From NCBI GenBank assembly GCA_018241505.1, contig JAFEDS010000010.1, positions 613,355 to 677,354 of the forward strand: a stretch of DNA of 64,000 nt, in the 5' to 3' direction. The position numbers were made by a program, and so were the translations under genes. Origin of the DNA: Pseudomonadota bacterium (GTDB lineage Bacteria; Pseudomonadota; Gammaproteobacteria; Steroidobacterales; Steroidobacteraceae). The notes beneath the pieces are model-generated. The model saw nothing but the letters and a program-made list of their open reading frames with translations, was not told the DNA's origin and made no database searches. Of this stretch, positions 36,067-45,271 are shown one piece after another; the first letter of the stretch is position 1, and every line of letters begins with the position of its first letter.

Positions 36067-37470
36067 TTACGCCTGGACTCGACGCCACGCCGCCAACACA
36101 GCCGCGGCCAGACGGTCGATGTCCGCTTCCGTCAGGGGCGCGGCAATGACTGACACTCGCAACACCGATAGACCACGCCAATCGGCTCCGCCGGCCAGGC
36201 AAATATTGTCGGTTTGAAGCTGAGCGACGGTTGCGCGGGTGAGCGCGTCGCACTCATCAACACTTCCGGTCCCGAACCGCACAATGATCTGGTTGAGGAC
36301 GACCTCATTGATGACCTGGACACCCTTTTCAGCAGCGAGGCGCTGCGCCAGGCGCCGCGCCAATGCGCAATGTGTGCGCACCAGGTTTGTCAGGCCCTGG
36401 CGGCCCATGGCGCGCAGTTGTGCCCAGACCGGAAATCCTCGGGCACGCCTCGACAGCTCCGGTACAAACTGCCCCGGGTCATACTCACCTTCGTTGGCCG
36501 GAGGCAGATAGCTGGCACTCATGGCCATGGCGCGCCGATGGGCGGACGCATCACGCACTATCGCGAAACCGCTGTCGTAGGGGAGCTGCAACCATTTGTG
36601 GCCGTCCGTCGACCAGGAATCGGCTTGCTCCAAACCCACGGTCAACTCATTCATTTCGGGAACGAGCCGTGCCCACAGTCCAAACGCTCCGTCTACGTGC
36701 AGCCACGCGCCGTGCCGGCGGCAGGCGTTAGCGATGGCCCCGGCAGGATCAAAGGCGCCCGTGTTGATTTGACCCGCTTGCGCTACGACGATCGCAGGGC
36801 CGCCCCCTTCTGACAGGAGAGCGCTCAACGCTGCTGCGTCCATGCGTCCCTGAGAATCGCACGGCACGCGGGTTGCCCGGTTGCCAAATCCCAGGTAGCG
36901 CAGGGCGGCAAGGATCGTTACATGGGTGTCCTGGCCAACAAACAGTCGCACGGCCGGGGCACCCACCAGTCCGTCGGTTTCAACATCCCAACCAACACGG
37001 GCCAGCACGGCGGTGCGAGCGGCAGCGAGGCACACAAAGCTCGCCATCGTCGCCCCCGTAACAAATCCAACCGAGCTTTCGCCGGGCAGCCTGAGAATGT
37101 CGAGCAACCAACGGGCAGCGACCTTTTCCGCCATCGCGGCCGCCGGCGAGCACGCGTACAGTGCGGCGTTCTGTCCCCAGACACTCGTCAGCATATCGGC
37201 GGCCACCCCCACGGGCTGCGATGCGCCAATCACCCAGCCGAAGAATCGCGGCCCCACCGAGCCCGTCAAGCCAGGCACGGCAGCAGCGTTCAATGCATCA
37301 ATCACCGCTACAGGATCTTCACTGACTTCAGGTGTCGGCCCGTCGAAAGCCGCGCAGAGTGCCTCAGGCGAGATGATGGGGCGCGGGACGCGGTCTGACA
37401 CGGCGTCGCGGAATTCGCACGCGTGCTGGTATGCACGCCCAAAGATCTGAGCGGTGATTGAGTCTTTCAT
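36067..37470 (-). CDS. Group II PLP-dependent decarboxylase (aromatic amino acid or glutamate decarboxylase-like)
   Basis: The 467-residue enzyme has the group II decarboxylase core: VTGATMASFVCLAAAR, the cofactor-contacting His in GQDTHVT, HGAWLHVDGAFGLWA with the PLP-contacting Asp, and the Schiff-base Lys in SWSTDGHKWLQLPYD. It should remove the carboxyl group of an amino acid to give an amine; the substrate (aromatic amino acid, glutamate or other) cannot be fixed by eye. Its neighbour upstream is the LAL regulator gene on the same strand, separated by a hairpin, so separate transcription is likely. Confidence 0.85.
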   Translation of the reverse strand: MKDSITAQIFGRAYQHACEFRDAVSDRVPRPIISPEALCAAFDGPTPEVSEDPVAVIDALNAAAVPGLTGSVGPRFFGWVIGASQPVGVAADMLTSVWGQNAALYACSPAAAMAEKVAARWLLDILRLPGESSVGFVTGATMASFVCLAAARTAVLARVGWDVETDGLVGAPAVRLFVGQDTHVTILAALRYLGFGNRATRVPCDSQGRMDAAALSALLSEGGGPAIVVAQAGQINTGAFDPAGAIANACRRHGAWLHVDGAFGLWARLVPEMNELTVGLEQADSWSTDGHKWLQLPYDSGFAIVRDASAHRRAMAMSASYLPPANEGEYDPGQFVPELSRRARGFPVWAQLRAMGRQGLTNLVRTHCALARRLAQRLAAEKGVQVINEVVLNQIIVRFGTGSVDECDALTRATVAQLQTDNICLAGGADWRGLSVLRVSVIAAPLTEADIDRLAAAVLAAWRRVQA

Positions 37471-37504
37471 GGTGAGTCGCGATCCTCCTGGCCCTACTGT
37501 AGAA

Positions 37505-37521
37505 GGGGCGGCAGCCGCCCC
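37505..37521 (-). terminator. Hairpin between LAL regulator and decarboxylase genes
   Basis: GGGGCGG, loop CAG, CCGCCCC lies 39 bases after the stop of the upstream regulator (minus strand), followed on that strand by TTCTAC. It probably ends that transcript, though the T tract is short. Confidence 0.5.
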
Positions 37522-37559
37522 GCATCGGGGGAGACTACCTATTTGTGCCGCTCCGCTGC

Positions 37560-40163
37560 CTACTTCTCACGTAAATCCAGCATCCCACGGTCGCGGGCTG
37601 CCTTCAGCGCGTCGCGTCGTGTGGTGATTTCCAGTCGGGTCATAACGGCGGAGACGTGATGCTCGGCCGTTTTCAACGAGATGCTGAGGCGCTCCGCAAT
37701 GTCTGCGTTGCTTTTCCCCTGGATCAGCAGTGTCAGCACCTCGGATTGCCGGGCCGTCAATCCCGCTGGGCTGGCGCGGGTCTTCGCGATGGGACCCCGA
37801 GGTATGTCGCGCAGGCCATCGGCGCGCATTTGACGGCGCAGTCGCGCGGCCGCCGGCACGGCGCCGATCTGCTCAAACAATCCCAGTGCTTCACGCCGCG
37901 CAGACTCATCGCCGGCGGCCAGCGCAATGGCCTGCTCATAAGGGCAGCCGAGGTCGGACCAGGCATCACAGGCCGCGCGCCATTCGCCTGCAAGGTGCGC
38001 TTTGTATCGGGAGTGAACTCGTTGCGTAGTGGCCGGCAAATTCGGAATCGGTTCACCCAGAATTTTCAGCCATAGAGCCGTTTCGGCCAGATACCATAAC
38101 TGCCCTTGCGCAAGCTGTGCGTGCGCATGAGCGGCCCGAAGGCGCTCTACCGCTCCAGGGCGCGGCAGCCCCAGCCACAGTGCTTCTGCATCGACCACTG
38201 CCAACGGCGCGCGGCGCATGATGTCGCGTGTGGATGTTGGCAAGGAACGCGCTTCGTCGAGAACACCCTCTTCCGGTATCCCGGTGCGGATACGCGCGCG
38301 TGCAAGCGCGAGTCGTGCAGTGAAGCTGCTGGTACCACGGGGATAGGGTCCAAAGACCACGAACTCCGCCTCAGTGATCGCCTCCCGAGTGCGTCCAAGA
38401 TCCAACAAAGCGAGCGCCCGCGTGCCACGCATGTACGCTTCGAGAGGCGCGTTGTCACGAGCAACGGCGGCTTCGACTCCCTCATCAATGAGCTCAAAGA
38501 GATTCAGATAGACGCGGTCGTGCATCATCATGTAAACGAGGTTTGTATACAGTCGCGGCAGCAGATCAGGTTGGCCCCGGCGGCCGGCCTCATCGATAGC
38601 CGCCAGAATTTCCACGCTACCCGCTTGCACATCGGCTGAGCAACGCGCTGCAGTCAGGTTGGTAAGCGCGTGGAGGTAGATGTCCCATCGATTCAGCTTC
38701 TCGGCAAGCGCCATAGCCTGGCGCGCGCCGGGGACGGCCAGTTGCGGGCGCAGGGCCAACATGTCGAGCTGTGATTGGGCGCTCGAGGCCATCGCGTACT
38801 GTGGCGACTGAGGATGATCGCGCAGGATTTCCAGCGCCTCGGCCGACTGTGCTTCAGCCACATCCGATTCGCCATGCAGCCAATGAATGCGGGCCGAGAT
38901 GCGCAGCGCATCGCCGAGTCCCAGGATGTCGCCGGCATGCTTGCGCGCGATGATTCCGTCCTCGATCGCAGTGATGGCTTCCGAAAGTGCACCACACTGT
39001 TCACCCGCCTCCGCTTGCCGTTGCAACATGTTGGCACGATCGGCATTGGACAGGCCGGTACCCTGACGCAACGCACGCGCGAAATGGGCAAACGCTTCGC
39101 GGTGAGCCCCCAGAGACTGAGCCTCCTCGGCAGCAAGCTGAGCATAGTGAACCAGATCTTGCGCCGCACCCGCTTGCTCCGCATGGTGTGCGATCTCCGC
39201 GGCCCGCACATGTTCCTTTGATTTCAATATCCCGAGGGCGGCTGCGTGCATTTCGAGCCGCCGCAACGGCGACATGGCGTCATGTATGGCCCGGCGCGCC
39301 AGCTCGTGTCTGAATGCCAGGGTATTTCCGGCCGGGCTCAACATTCCGGCACGCATGCATTCCTCCACGCCCTGATCGTTGACATCCTGCGTCAACTCTC
39401 GCAGAACCGACTGATCGATGTGTCGTGGAAATATCGAGGCACAATCCAACGCTCGGCGCGCATGCGAGCTGAGGCGGGCCGTCCGCGCCAAGGTGGCATC
39501 ACGCACGCTGCGGGGGACGGCGGTACGGCCCGCCGCAAGATACTCGGTAACGTGAAATGGATTACCACCCGTGACTGAATAAATTTCTTCCGCGGCAGCC
39601 CAACGGACACCGGCCGACAAGGTTGCGACGGCAGCGGGGGAGAGTCGCTCCAGCTCGATTCGTTCACGCGAATCGCGCGGCATGTCCGACCACAGGGCCG
39701 CCAGCCGCGGCTGCGAATTCACCTCGTCGTTGCGGAAAGTGGCAATGACGAGTAGCCGCGCCGTCCGGATCCGCCTACCCAGGAAGCGAAACAAATCGAG
39801 CGTCGGATCGTCAGCCCAATGAAGATCCTCGACCAGCAACAGTCCGGGATCAGACTGCGAAGTCATCAGACGCAGGAGTGAATTGAACGTTGTCAACGGA
39901 CTGTTCGCCGCTACGTTGAATCTCCCTCGGTTATTGCGTTCGATATCGCGCAGCGGCCCAAGCGGCTCCGGAGTACTCAGGTGCTCGCAACCACCGACAT
40001 ACACTTGTGTGTCAGACCGGTGCGCTTCGAGAAAGTCGAGCGCCGCGGACGTCTTGCCAATCCCGGCTTCGCCCTCCAGCGAGACGATGCGTCCGGTACC
40101 CGCGCGGGCACCGCGCAGCGCGGCTTCCAATCGCAACCTGGGTTGTTCACGTTCCAGCAGCAT
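37560..40163 (-). CDS. LAL-type (MalT-like) ATP-dependent LuxR transcription regulator
   Basis: An 867-residue regulator with an N-terminal ATPase module (Walker A GEAGIGKTS at about 33-41, Walker B LLLVEDLHWAD at about 102-112), a long middle of helical TPR-like repeats and a C-terminal LuxR helix-turn-helix (GLTARQSEVLTLLIQGKSNA, then ADIAERLSISLKTAEHHVSA). Large ATP-binding LuxR regulators sense ligands or protein partners and activate nearby operons. It is divergent from the TonB receptor gene across 273 bases, so that receptor is the likeliest target. Confidence 0.87.
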   Translation of the reverse strand: MLLEREQPRLRLEAALRGARAGTGRIVSLEGEAGIGKTSAALDFLEAHRSDTQVYVGGCEHLSTPEPLGPLRDIERNNRGRFNVAANSPLTTFNSLLRLMTSQSDPGLLLVEDLHWADDPTLDLFRFLGRRIRTARLLVIATFRNDEVNSQPRLAALWSDMPRDSRERIELERLSPAAVATLSAGVRWAAAEEIYSVTGGNPFHVTEYLAAGRTAVPRSVRDATLARTARLSSHARRALDCASIFPRHIDQSVLRELTQDVNDQGVEECMRAGMLSPAGNTLAFRHELARRAIHDAMSPLRRLEMHAAALGILKSKEHVRAAEIAHHAEQAGAAQDLVHYAQLAAEEAQSLGAHREAFAHFARALRQGTGLSNADRANMLQRQAEAGEQCGALSEAITAIEDGIIARKHAGDILGLGDALRISARIHWLHGESDVAEAQSAEALEILRDHPQSPQYAMASSAQSQLDMLALRPQLAVPGARQAMALAEKLNRWDIYLHALTNLTAARCSADVQAGSVEILAAIDEAGRRGQPDLLPRLYTNLVYMMMHDRVYLNLFELIDEGVEAAVARDNAPLEAYMRGTRALALLDLGRTREAITEAEFVVFGPYPRGTSSFTARLALARARIRTGIPEEGVLDEARSLPTSTRDIMRRAPLAVVDAEALWLGLPRPGAVERLRAAHAHAQLAQGQLWYLAETALWLKILGEPIPNLPATTQRVHSRYKAHLAGEWRAACDAWSDLGCPYEQAIALAAGDESARREALGLFEQIGAVPAAARLRRQMRADGLRDIPRGPIAKTRASPAGLTARQSEVLTLLIQGKSNADIAERLSISLKTAEHHVSAVMTRLEITTRRDALKAARDRGMLDLREK

Positions 40164-40436
40164 CGATCAACATGATATCCGGAGTTGGATCAATGCCCTA
40201 CGCCTCTTGCAAAGAGGTGACAGATTGCGCTCGAAGAGCGGCGCGACCCGATGGAATTTTTCGCCGGGTCTGCCGGTCTTGCTGAGGGAACAAACATTTT
40301 TTAGGCCTTCTGGCCCATTCGCACGATTGTTGCGCGTGTGCAAGTGACAACCATGGCTTGTTAGAAATTTTGCTACGCATTACATTTCGCGTCGCCACCG
40401 GATCTAAGCGTTTAGATATCTGAGAGAGGGGGATTC

Positions 40437-43007
40437 ATGAATATGTCAGTCTCGGGCGGTCCAGGGCGCGGCCAGCGCACCCTTGCCGTCCTTTCATCCA
40501 CGAAAGCTTCCACCGCCAGCATCGCCGCCGCGGTAGCCGGCATTCTTTGGGGCATCGGTGCGCCGGTTTACGCACAGGAGGCCGCAGAGTCGGCCCCCGC
40601 TGCGAACGATGCACTGTCCGAGGTGGTGGTGACCGCCAACGCCCTGCAGGGCGTGCGCAAGCTGGATGCAAGTTACAACATCGTGTCCCTGGGACTCGAC
40701 GAAATCAAAGCCGCCAATCCGCAGAGCGCGGCCGAGATATTCAAGCTATCGCCGGGCGTCTGGCCGGAGGCCTCGGGCGGCCAGACCGGCGTGAACATCG
40801 ATATCGCCGGCTTCCCGAACGGCGGCGGCGATTCACCCTATTTCACCACCATGATCCAGGGCTCGCCTCTGTATGGCCACGCGGCCTTGGGGTTCCTGGA
40901 CTCGAGCTCCCTCGTCCGCCTCGATGACACCGTCGAGCGAGTCGAAATCGTCCAGGGCGGCACGAGCGCCATCTTCGGCCCGGGCCAGGCGGGCGCGACA
41001 GCCAACTTCATCCTGCGAACCGGCTCCGACCAGAGTACGGGATCGGTCGCGGGTACTTATGGATCCGAGGGTTTGGGGCGCATTGATGCGTTCTATAGCG
41101 GGAAGATCGTTGAGGGGTGGTACGGAAGCATCGGCGGCTTCTACCGCTCATCCGATGGCGTGCGCGATCCGCAATACACATCCGATGTCGGTGGGCAGTT
41201 GACGGCGACGTTGAAGCACACCATGGACAACGGCTCCATTATGTTCTGGTATCGCGTTCTAAACGATAAGAATCAATGGGTCGCCGACTTCCCCTACACG
41301 GTCAACGGCGGCTCGGTGGCTCCGTATCCAGGCTTCAATCAGCTCAATTCCACCTACAACAGCAAGCAGTTGCAGAACTTCCTGGTGCCGAACCCCGGTG
41401 GCGGCTTTCGCAATGACGACATCAGCTCCGGCCGCGGTGCGCAGCTCAATTATGTGGGCTCCGAGTTGAAGTTGAAATTCGACAGCGGCGTGTCGATCAG
41501 CAACAACTTCCTGTTCGACGGCGGGTATGTGAACACCCACGCGCTGGTCAACAACGGCAATCCGCAGACGCTGGGGAACTTCATCAGCGGCTTGCAGTTA
41601 CCGGGTGTCTTGAGCGCGGGTGCCATCATTCCAACCTTCACGAACGGCGCTCCGGTGAGCCTCGACCAGAGCGTCGTGACGCAGCAGGTCTGGTACATCG
41701 AAAAGAAGCTCGTGAACGTGACCGATGAGTTCCGCGTGTCCATGGAGATCGGTGCGGGCAATACCTTGACGGGCGGTATCTATGGCGCCTACTACACGGA
41801 CAACGACGCCTGGTCGCTGGGCTCCAACGTGCTCATCACCAACCAGCCGAACGCCAGCCCGATCGTTCTGCAGGGTGTTGGCACGGATGGCGGCCTCTAC
41901 AATGTGACCAGCCATCAAGGTTTGATTGCCAACAACGGCAACAACATCTTTCAGCAGGGCCGCGCTGAGAATGTCGCGTTCTATCTCTCCGACTCCTGGA
42001 AGCTCGACCAATGGCTGTTCGATGCATCGGCTCGTGTTGAGCACATCAGCCTGTGGGATACGTCCAGCAACCTGACAAACCGGCAACTCGGCTCACAGTT
42101 CGACCTGTGGGACAACGCAGTCGCCTTGCCCAATGGGACCGTGACGGAGCGGGACGAGCACAACACGATCCCCACCTTCTCGGTCGGTGCCAACTACGAG
42201 TTCACAGACCACATGAGCGCCTACGTGCGCGTCAACAACGGTGTGAATTTTGCGAGCTTCGATGACCTGCAATGCAACGTGGTCAACGGCACGAATGGAT
42301 GCGGCCGAAGCCAGCCCCTGACGCATATTCGCAACTACGAGGCCGGCTTCAAGGTGCAGAACGAGTTCACCTACATCGACGCCTCTATCTACGATAAGGA
42401 GTTCAGGGGCCTCGGATACCAGCCGGTGGACCGCCAGAACCTGCCGATCGGGAAGAACACCACCTACGGGTCAACCGCGAAGGGCATACGCTTCATCGGC
42501 AGCGTCAATCCATTCGCGCTGGCGGAGAATCAAGCGGTGAAGTCCTTCAAGATCACCGTGAATGGCAACTGGGAAGATGCGCACTACCGGGATTTCATCG
42601 GCTGCTATCTCTACCAGGACATCAATAACGTCAAGCAGTGCCAGGACGTCAACGGCAAGCAGCTCGCACGCCTGCCCAAGTTTCAGGTGCGCGTAACGCC
42701 TGAAGACACACAGGTCTTTGGCTGGGGCTCGATCACCGAGTACCTGACGTACGAGCACATCGGCCAGCACTTCCAGGACTTCACCGGCCTGAACCCGCTG
42801 GGCAGTTACTACGATCTGTCTGCAGGTATCGTTGCCAACTACGGCGAGAACTGGGAGGCCCGCCTGTCCGGCTCGAATCTGACCAATCAGATCGGACTGA
42901 CCGAGGGTAACGCCCGCGTGGGCGGCAACGCGGTGGTAAACAATGTTGGTTTCGGCCGGTCCATTGTCGGCCGGGAAGTCAACATTCAGATAAAGTATAA
43001 GTGGTAG
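40437..43007 (+). CDS. TonB-dependent outer membrane receptor
   Basis: An 856-residue receptor with an extended signal peptide (to about 46, ending VYAQ), a TonB box-like SEVVVTANAL, a plug domain (SAAEIFKLSPGVWPE, VERVEIVQGGTSAIFGPGQAGATANFI) and a long beta-barrel ending GREVNIQIKYKW with the terminal aromatic residue expected for outer-membrane insertion. The lengthy signal region and the plug fit receptors of the FecA/CirA type, but the substrate is unknown. GGGGG lies just before the ATG. It is divergent from the LAL regulator and followed by a hairpin. Confidence 0.9.
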   Translation: MNMSVSGGPGRGQRTLAVLSSTKASTASIAAAVAGILWGIGAPVYAQEAAESAPAANDALSEVVVTANALQGVRKLDASYNIVSLGLDEIKAANPQSAAEIFKLSPGVWPEASGGQTGVNIDIAGFPNGGGDSPYFTTMIQGSPLYGHAALGFLDSSSLVRLDDTVERVEIVQGGTSAIFGPGQAGATANFILRTGSDQSTGSVAGTYGSEGLGRIDAFYSGKIVEGWYGSIGGFYRSSDGVRDPQYTSDVGGQLTATLKHTMDNGSIMFWYRVLNDKNQWVADFPYTVNGGSVAPYPGFNQLNSTYNSKQLQNFLVPNPGGGFRNDDISSGRGAQLNYVGSELKLKFDSGVSISNNFLFDGGYVNTHALVNNGNPQTLGNFISGLQLPGVLSAGAIIPTFTNGAPVSLDQSVVTQQVWYIEKKLVNVTDEFRVSMEIGAGNTLTGGIYGAYYTDNDAWSLGSNVLITNQPNASPIVLQGVGTDGGLYNVTSHQGLIANNGNNIFQQGRAENVAFYLSDSWKLDQWLFDASARVEHISLWDTSSNLTNRQLGSQFDLWDNAVALPNGTVTERDEHNTIPTFSVGANYEFTDHMSAYVRVNNGVNFASFDDLQCNVVNGTNGCGRSQPLTHIRNYEAGFKVQNEFTYIDASIYDKEFRGLGYQPVDRQNLPIGKNTTYGSTAKGIRFIGSVNPFALAENQAVKSFKITVNGNWEDAHYRDFIGCYLYQDINNVKQCQDVNGKQLARLPKFQVRVTPEDTQVFGWGSITEYLTYEHIGQHFQDFTGLNPLGSYYDLSAGIVANYGENWEARLSGSNLTNQIGLTEGNARVGGNAVVNNVGFGRSIVGREVNIQIKYKW

Positions 43008-43016
43008 AAGACTGGG

Positions 43017-43047
43017 GCCTCCCCTCGCGCCCAGCGTGAGGGGAGGC
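43017..43047. terminator. Hairpin after the TonB receptor gene
   Basis: GCCTCCCCTC and GAGGGGAGGC pair as a 10-bp stem with an 11-base loop, 9 bases after the stop and before the end of the convergent gene. It could serve both genes. Confidence 0.65.
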
Positions 43048-43058
43048 GCGCCGGTCCG

Positions 43059-43829
43059 CTAAGGCGCCGGGTGCTCCAACGCTGTCAGCAACTCTTGCAT
43101 TGGCGCCTGCGACACCAGGATCAGTCCACGGCGCGGCTGCTCGAGATCGACCGTCACATAGAAAACCAGCGCGACGAGACACACGTAGGCGCTGATGCGA
43201 AACAGACTGCCACGACCTCGCTGATCGTGCAGACGTCCCAGCGTGAATGTCGTGAAAATTCCGAACAGCACGAGCATCAGCACTATGCTGCCTGTGACAT
43301 GGTCACGCACGCCGTAGAGACGCTTGTCATGCGAGGAAGTGACACCGTTGAACGCGTTGAGCAGCGGTACGTGCACGGTCGGGGTGTTCTTGTTGGCAAT
43401 CGCGTGCCTGACGAGCGCGAGCATTCGGGCATGTGTATCCCGCCCTTCCGCTATCAACTGCAACATTCGCGGGTCATCCAAACGCATCGGGCCGAACTCG
43501 AGGCGCTGTTCCACGTACGTACGTATCTCACGATTGAGAGCGCTGCGCTCCGGCTCCTCGAGCACGGAGCTCACCGTTGCGAAATCCCCGATCGCGATGG
43601 CATCGTCACGCAGCAGTTCCTTGCGGACCTCGTACCTGCTGGCAGCGCCTGAGAAGCAAAACGCCAACAGCAGCCCGAACAGCGCGAGCCCGCCGTCCTC
43701 GATGCGGGTCGAAGACACCGGCTCGGGGGTCGACCCGCGAGCGCGAACACCTACCAGCCAGCCGAGGATCATCAGGCCAGCCAAAATCAGCGCAGACTCC
43801 CAGGCATCGAGTTGAACGAAAATGTTCAA
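43059..43829 (-). CDS. Bestrophin-like membrane protein (DUF4239)
   Basis: A 256-residue protein with four hydrophobic helices, two at the N-terminus (SALILAGLMILGWLVGVRAR, LALFGLLLAFCFSGAASRYE) and two at the C-terminus (GSIVLMLVLFGIFTTFTLGR, ISAYVCLVALVFYVTV), enclosing a soluble helical region with RDDAIAIGDF and LNREIRTYVEQRL. This is the layout of the DUF4239 family, related to bestrophin channels; function unknown. TTG at 43827-43829 is used because GGAGAAG lies about 6-8 bases upstream. Confidence 0.75.
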   Translation of the reverse strand: MNIFVQLDAWESALILAGLMILGWLVGVRARGSTPEPVSSTRIEDGGLALFGLLLAFCFSGAASRYEVRKELLRDDAIAIGDFATVSSVLEEPERSALNREIRTYVEQRLEFGPMRLDDPRMLQLIAEGRDTHARMLALVRHAIANKNTPTVHVPLLNAFNGVTSSHDKRLYGVRDHVTGSIVLMLVLFGIFTTFTLGRLHDQRGRGSLFRISAYVCLVALVFYVTVDLEQPRRGLILVSQAPMQELLTALEHPAP

Positions 43830-44080
43830 GGCGCTTCTCCAGCAGGTGAAGAATACAGCGATTGTCAGGGAGCGCCATTATCGACGAGGATGTCGGTTGC
43901 GTCGATCCGGCTTTCGCGTGCGGCGCTGTGGCCGCGGGCTACATCAGCGATGATTCAACAGTAGTCCCGACCTCCGCCGGACAGATCTGAAAGACGATGC
44001 CGGGGTGAAACTCCTGAACTGAGCGCAGCAACTGCCTTGCACGTGTTTCGGGTAGGAAAAAGTAGACGCGCACCGCCGAA
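43830..44080. other. Region with no confident gene
   Basis: A minus-strand reading (43939-44304, 121 residues) contains a possibly protein-like tail (YFFLPETRARQLLRSVQEFH) but no start, family or neighbour supports it. The stretch may be part of the debris left of the truncated gene that follows. Confidence 0.3.
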
Positions 44081-45141
44081 TTGACCGACAGATCGACCAT
44101 CCGTTCATCGTGGAAGTATCCATGCCTGCCGAATCCAGCCGCCGTCTGCGTAGCGGTACCGCCGGGCAATCCAGCCGTGGCGGCCCTGGCCATCGCAGTG
44201 TGGCTGGCGATTGAAGGTTTCAGGAAACAAGACTCTTGGCCTGTACGCTTCAATAAGCAGTTGCTTTTGTTCGTCCCGAGGGCCACCACCGCTCTACTGC
44301 TCAATGGATACTACATTGCGACCGTCGGACTGAAAGCACTTACGTTCCTTATGTGGCCTACCCTCGCCTTTATCTGGGCGCTGTATGGTACGCGCCATTG
44401 ACACACTTACCTCGGCATCTTTCGTTCTCCAATCTGACGGGGGCGTTTCAACTCCTGGCAGCCTATGTCATTTTTGCGCCCATCTACGCGATCTCCCTCT
44501 ACAAGTGCTTCAACGCACTGCGCAGCCCCCATCCTGAGAGCGCCGCACGCGCGAGTCTGATTGCGACCGTCGGACTTGCCCTGCTTTTGGAGGTTGCTCA
44601 GAGTCCCAGTTGGTTCCGGTTATATTGTCTGGCCGCACCCGCGATCGCCCTGTTGCCCTGGCTCCTTGACGGGCCGGGCCGACTCAAATTGCAAGCAGTT
44701 CGGTTATTGTGGATCTCGGCCATCTGTATCGCCGCGCACGACACCTGGTCGAGGTACGCGACATACTCGGTAGTTGAGAACTTTCCGGGAGGACGACTGG
44801 CAACAACTCCGTTGTCGGCGGAGAAGCTGAGTTGGTTGGCAGGTCGCACCCAAGCAAATGAGTTTGTGCTTCAGGCCGCGTGGCCTGGGGTGTATCTCCC
44901 TCTGGGACTGCGCAATCCGCTTTGTCTCGAAGACCTGGAAACCGGTGGTGAGCGGCAGCTTGGTTATGTTGACGCGAGCATTCAGCAATTGTCTGCCAAA
45001 CACGTTCGCCTGATACTTTGGTCGCCTATCTTGAACTCACCCGCGTTCGATCTCGAGCCGCTTCGTGAATACATCGAGAAGAGATATCGGCGTATCTGGG
45101 TGTTCTCTGATCGGGATGAGGTGTGGGAGACCAGATCCTAG
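44081..45141 (+). pseudogene. 5'-truncated, frameshifted glycosyltransferase-like membrane protein
   Basis: Two overlapping frames carry successive parts of one protein. The first (to 44401) reads membrane segments ending NGYYIATVGLKALTFLMWPT; the second (44353-45141) continues with GAFQLLAAYVIFAPIYAISL, several hydrophobic helices and a soluble tail ending EKRYRRIWVFSDRDEVWETR. The order and style match the C-terminal half of dolichyl-phosphate-mannose-type (GT39/PMT-like) membrane proteins. The N-terminal catalytic half is missing, and one frameshift near 44380 breaks the rest. The family match is from memory; the frame break is direct. Confidence 0.65.
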
Positions 45142-45150
45142 CCGCGCTTG

Positions 45151-45166
45151 CGGGGCGCTAGCCCCG
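45151..45166. terminator. Short hairpin upstream of the Fic promoter region
   Basis: CGGGGC, loop GCTA, GCCCCG followed by TCTT, 10 bases after the stop of the pseudogene. It may insulate the Fic gene from upstream transcription. Confidence 0.5.
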
Positions 45167-45171
45167 TCTTC

Positions 45172-45268
45172 TGCGGAGATTGGCCCTTTATTCTCCGCAT
45201 TTTTTCCGGAAATTAAGATAGTCACTGCGGAGAATATATGGCATAATCACCGCACAAAATGCGGAGAT
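45172..45268 (+). promoter_or_regulatory. Four TGCGGAGA repeats in the Fic gene promoter
   Basis: The motif TGCGGAGA(A/T) occurs at 45172-45180, inverted as TTCTCCGCAT at 45191-45200, and again at 45226-45235 and 45260-45268, the last ending 3 bases before the ATG. A possible -10 element CATAAT lies at 45242-45247. Repeats in both orientations around a promoter suggest an operator for a DNA-binding protein, perhaps the Fic protein itself, which ends in a winged-helix domain. Confidence 0.65.
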
Positions 45269-45271
45269 TAG

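Noticed and set aside
43939-44304. Minus-strand reading with a protein-like tail
   Set aside because: No recognisable family, no clear start, and it overlaps the frame of the glycosyltransferase remnant.
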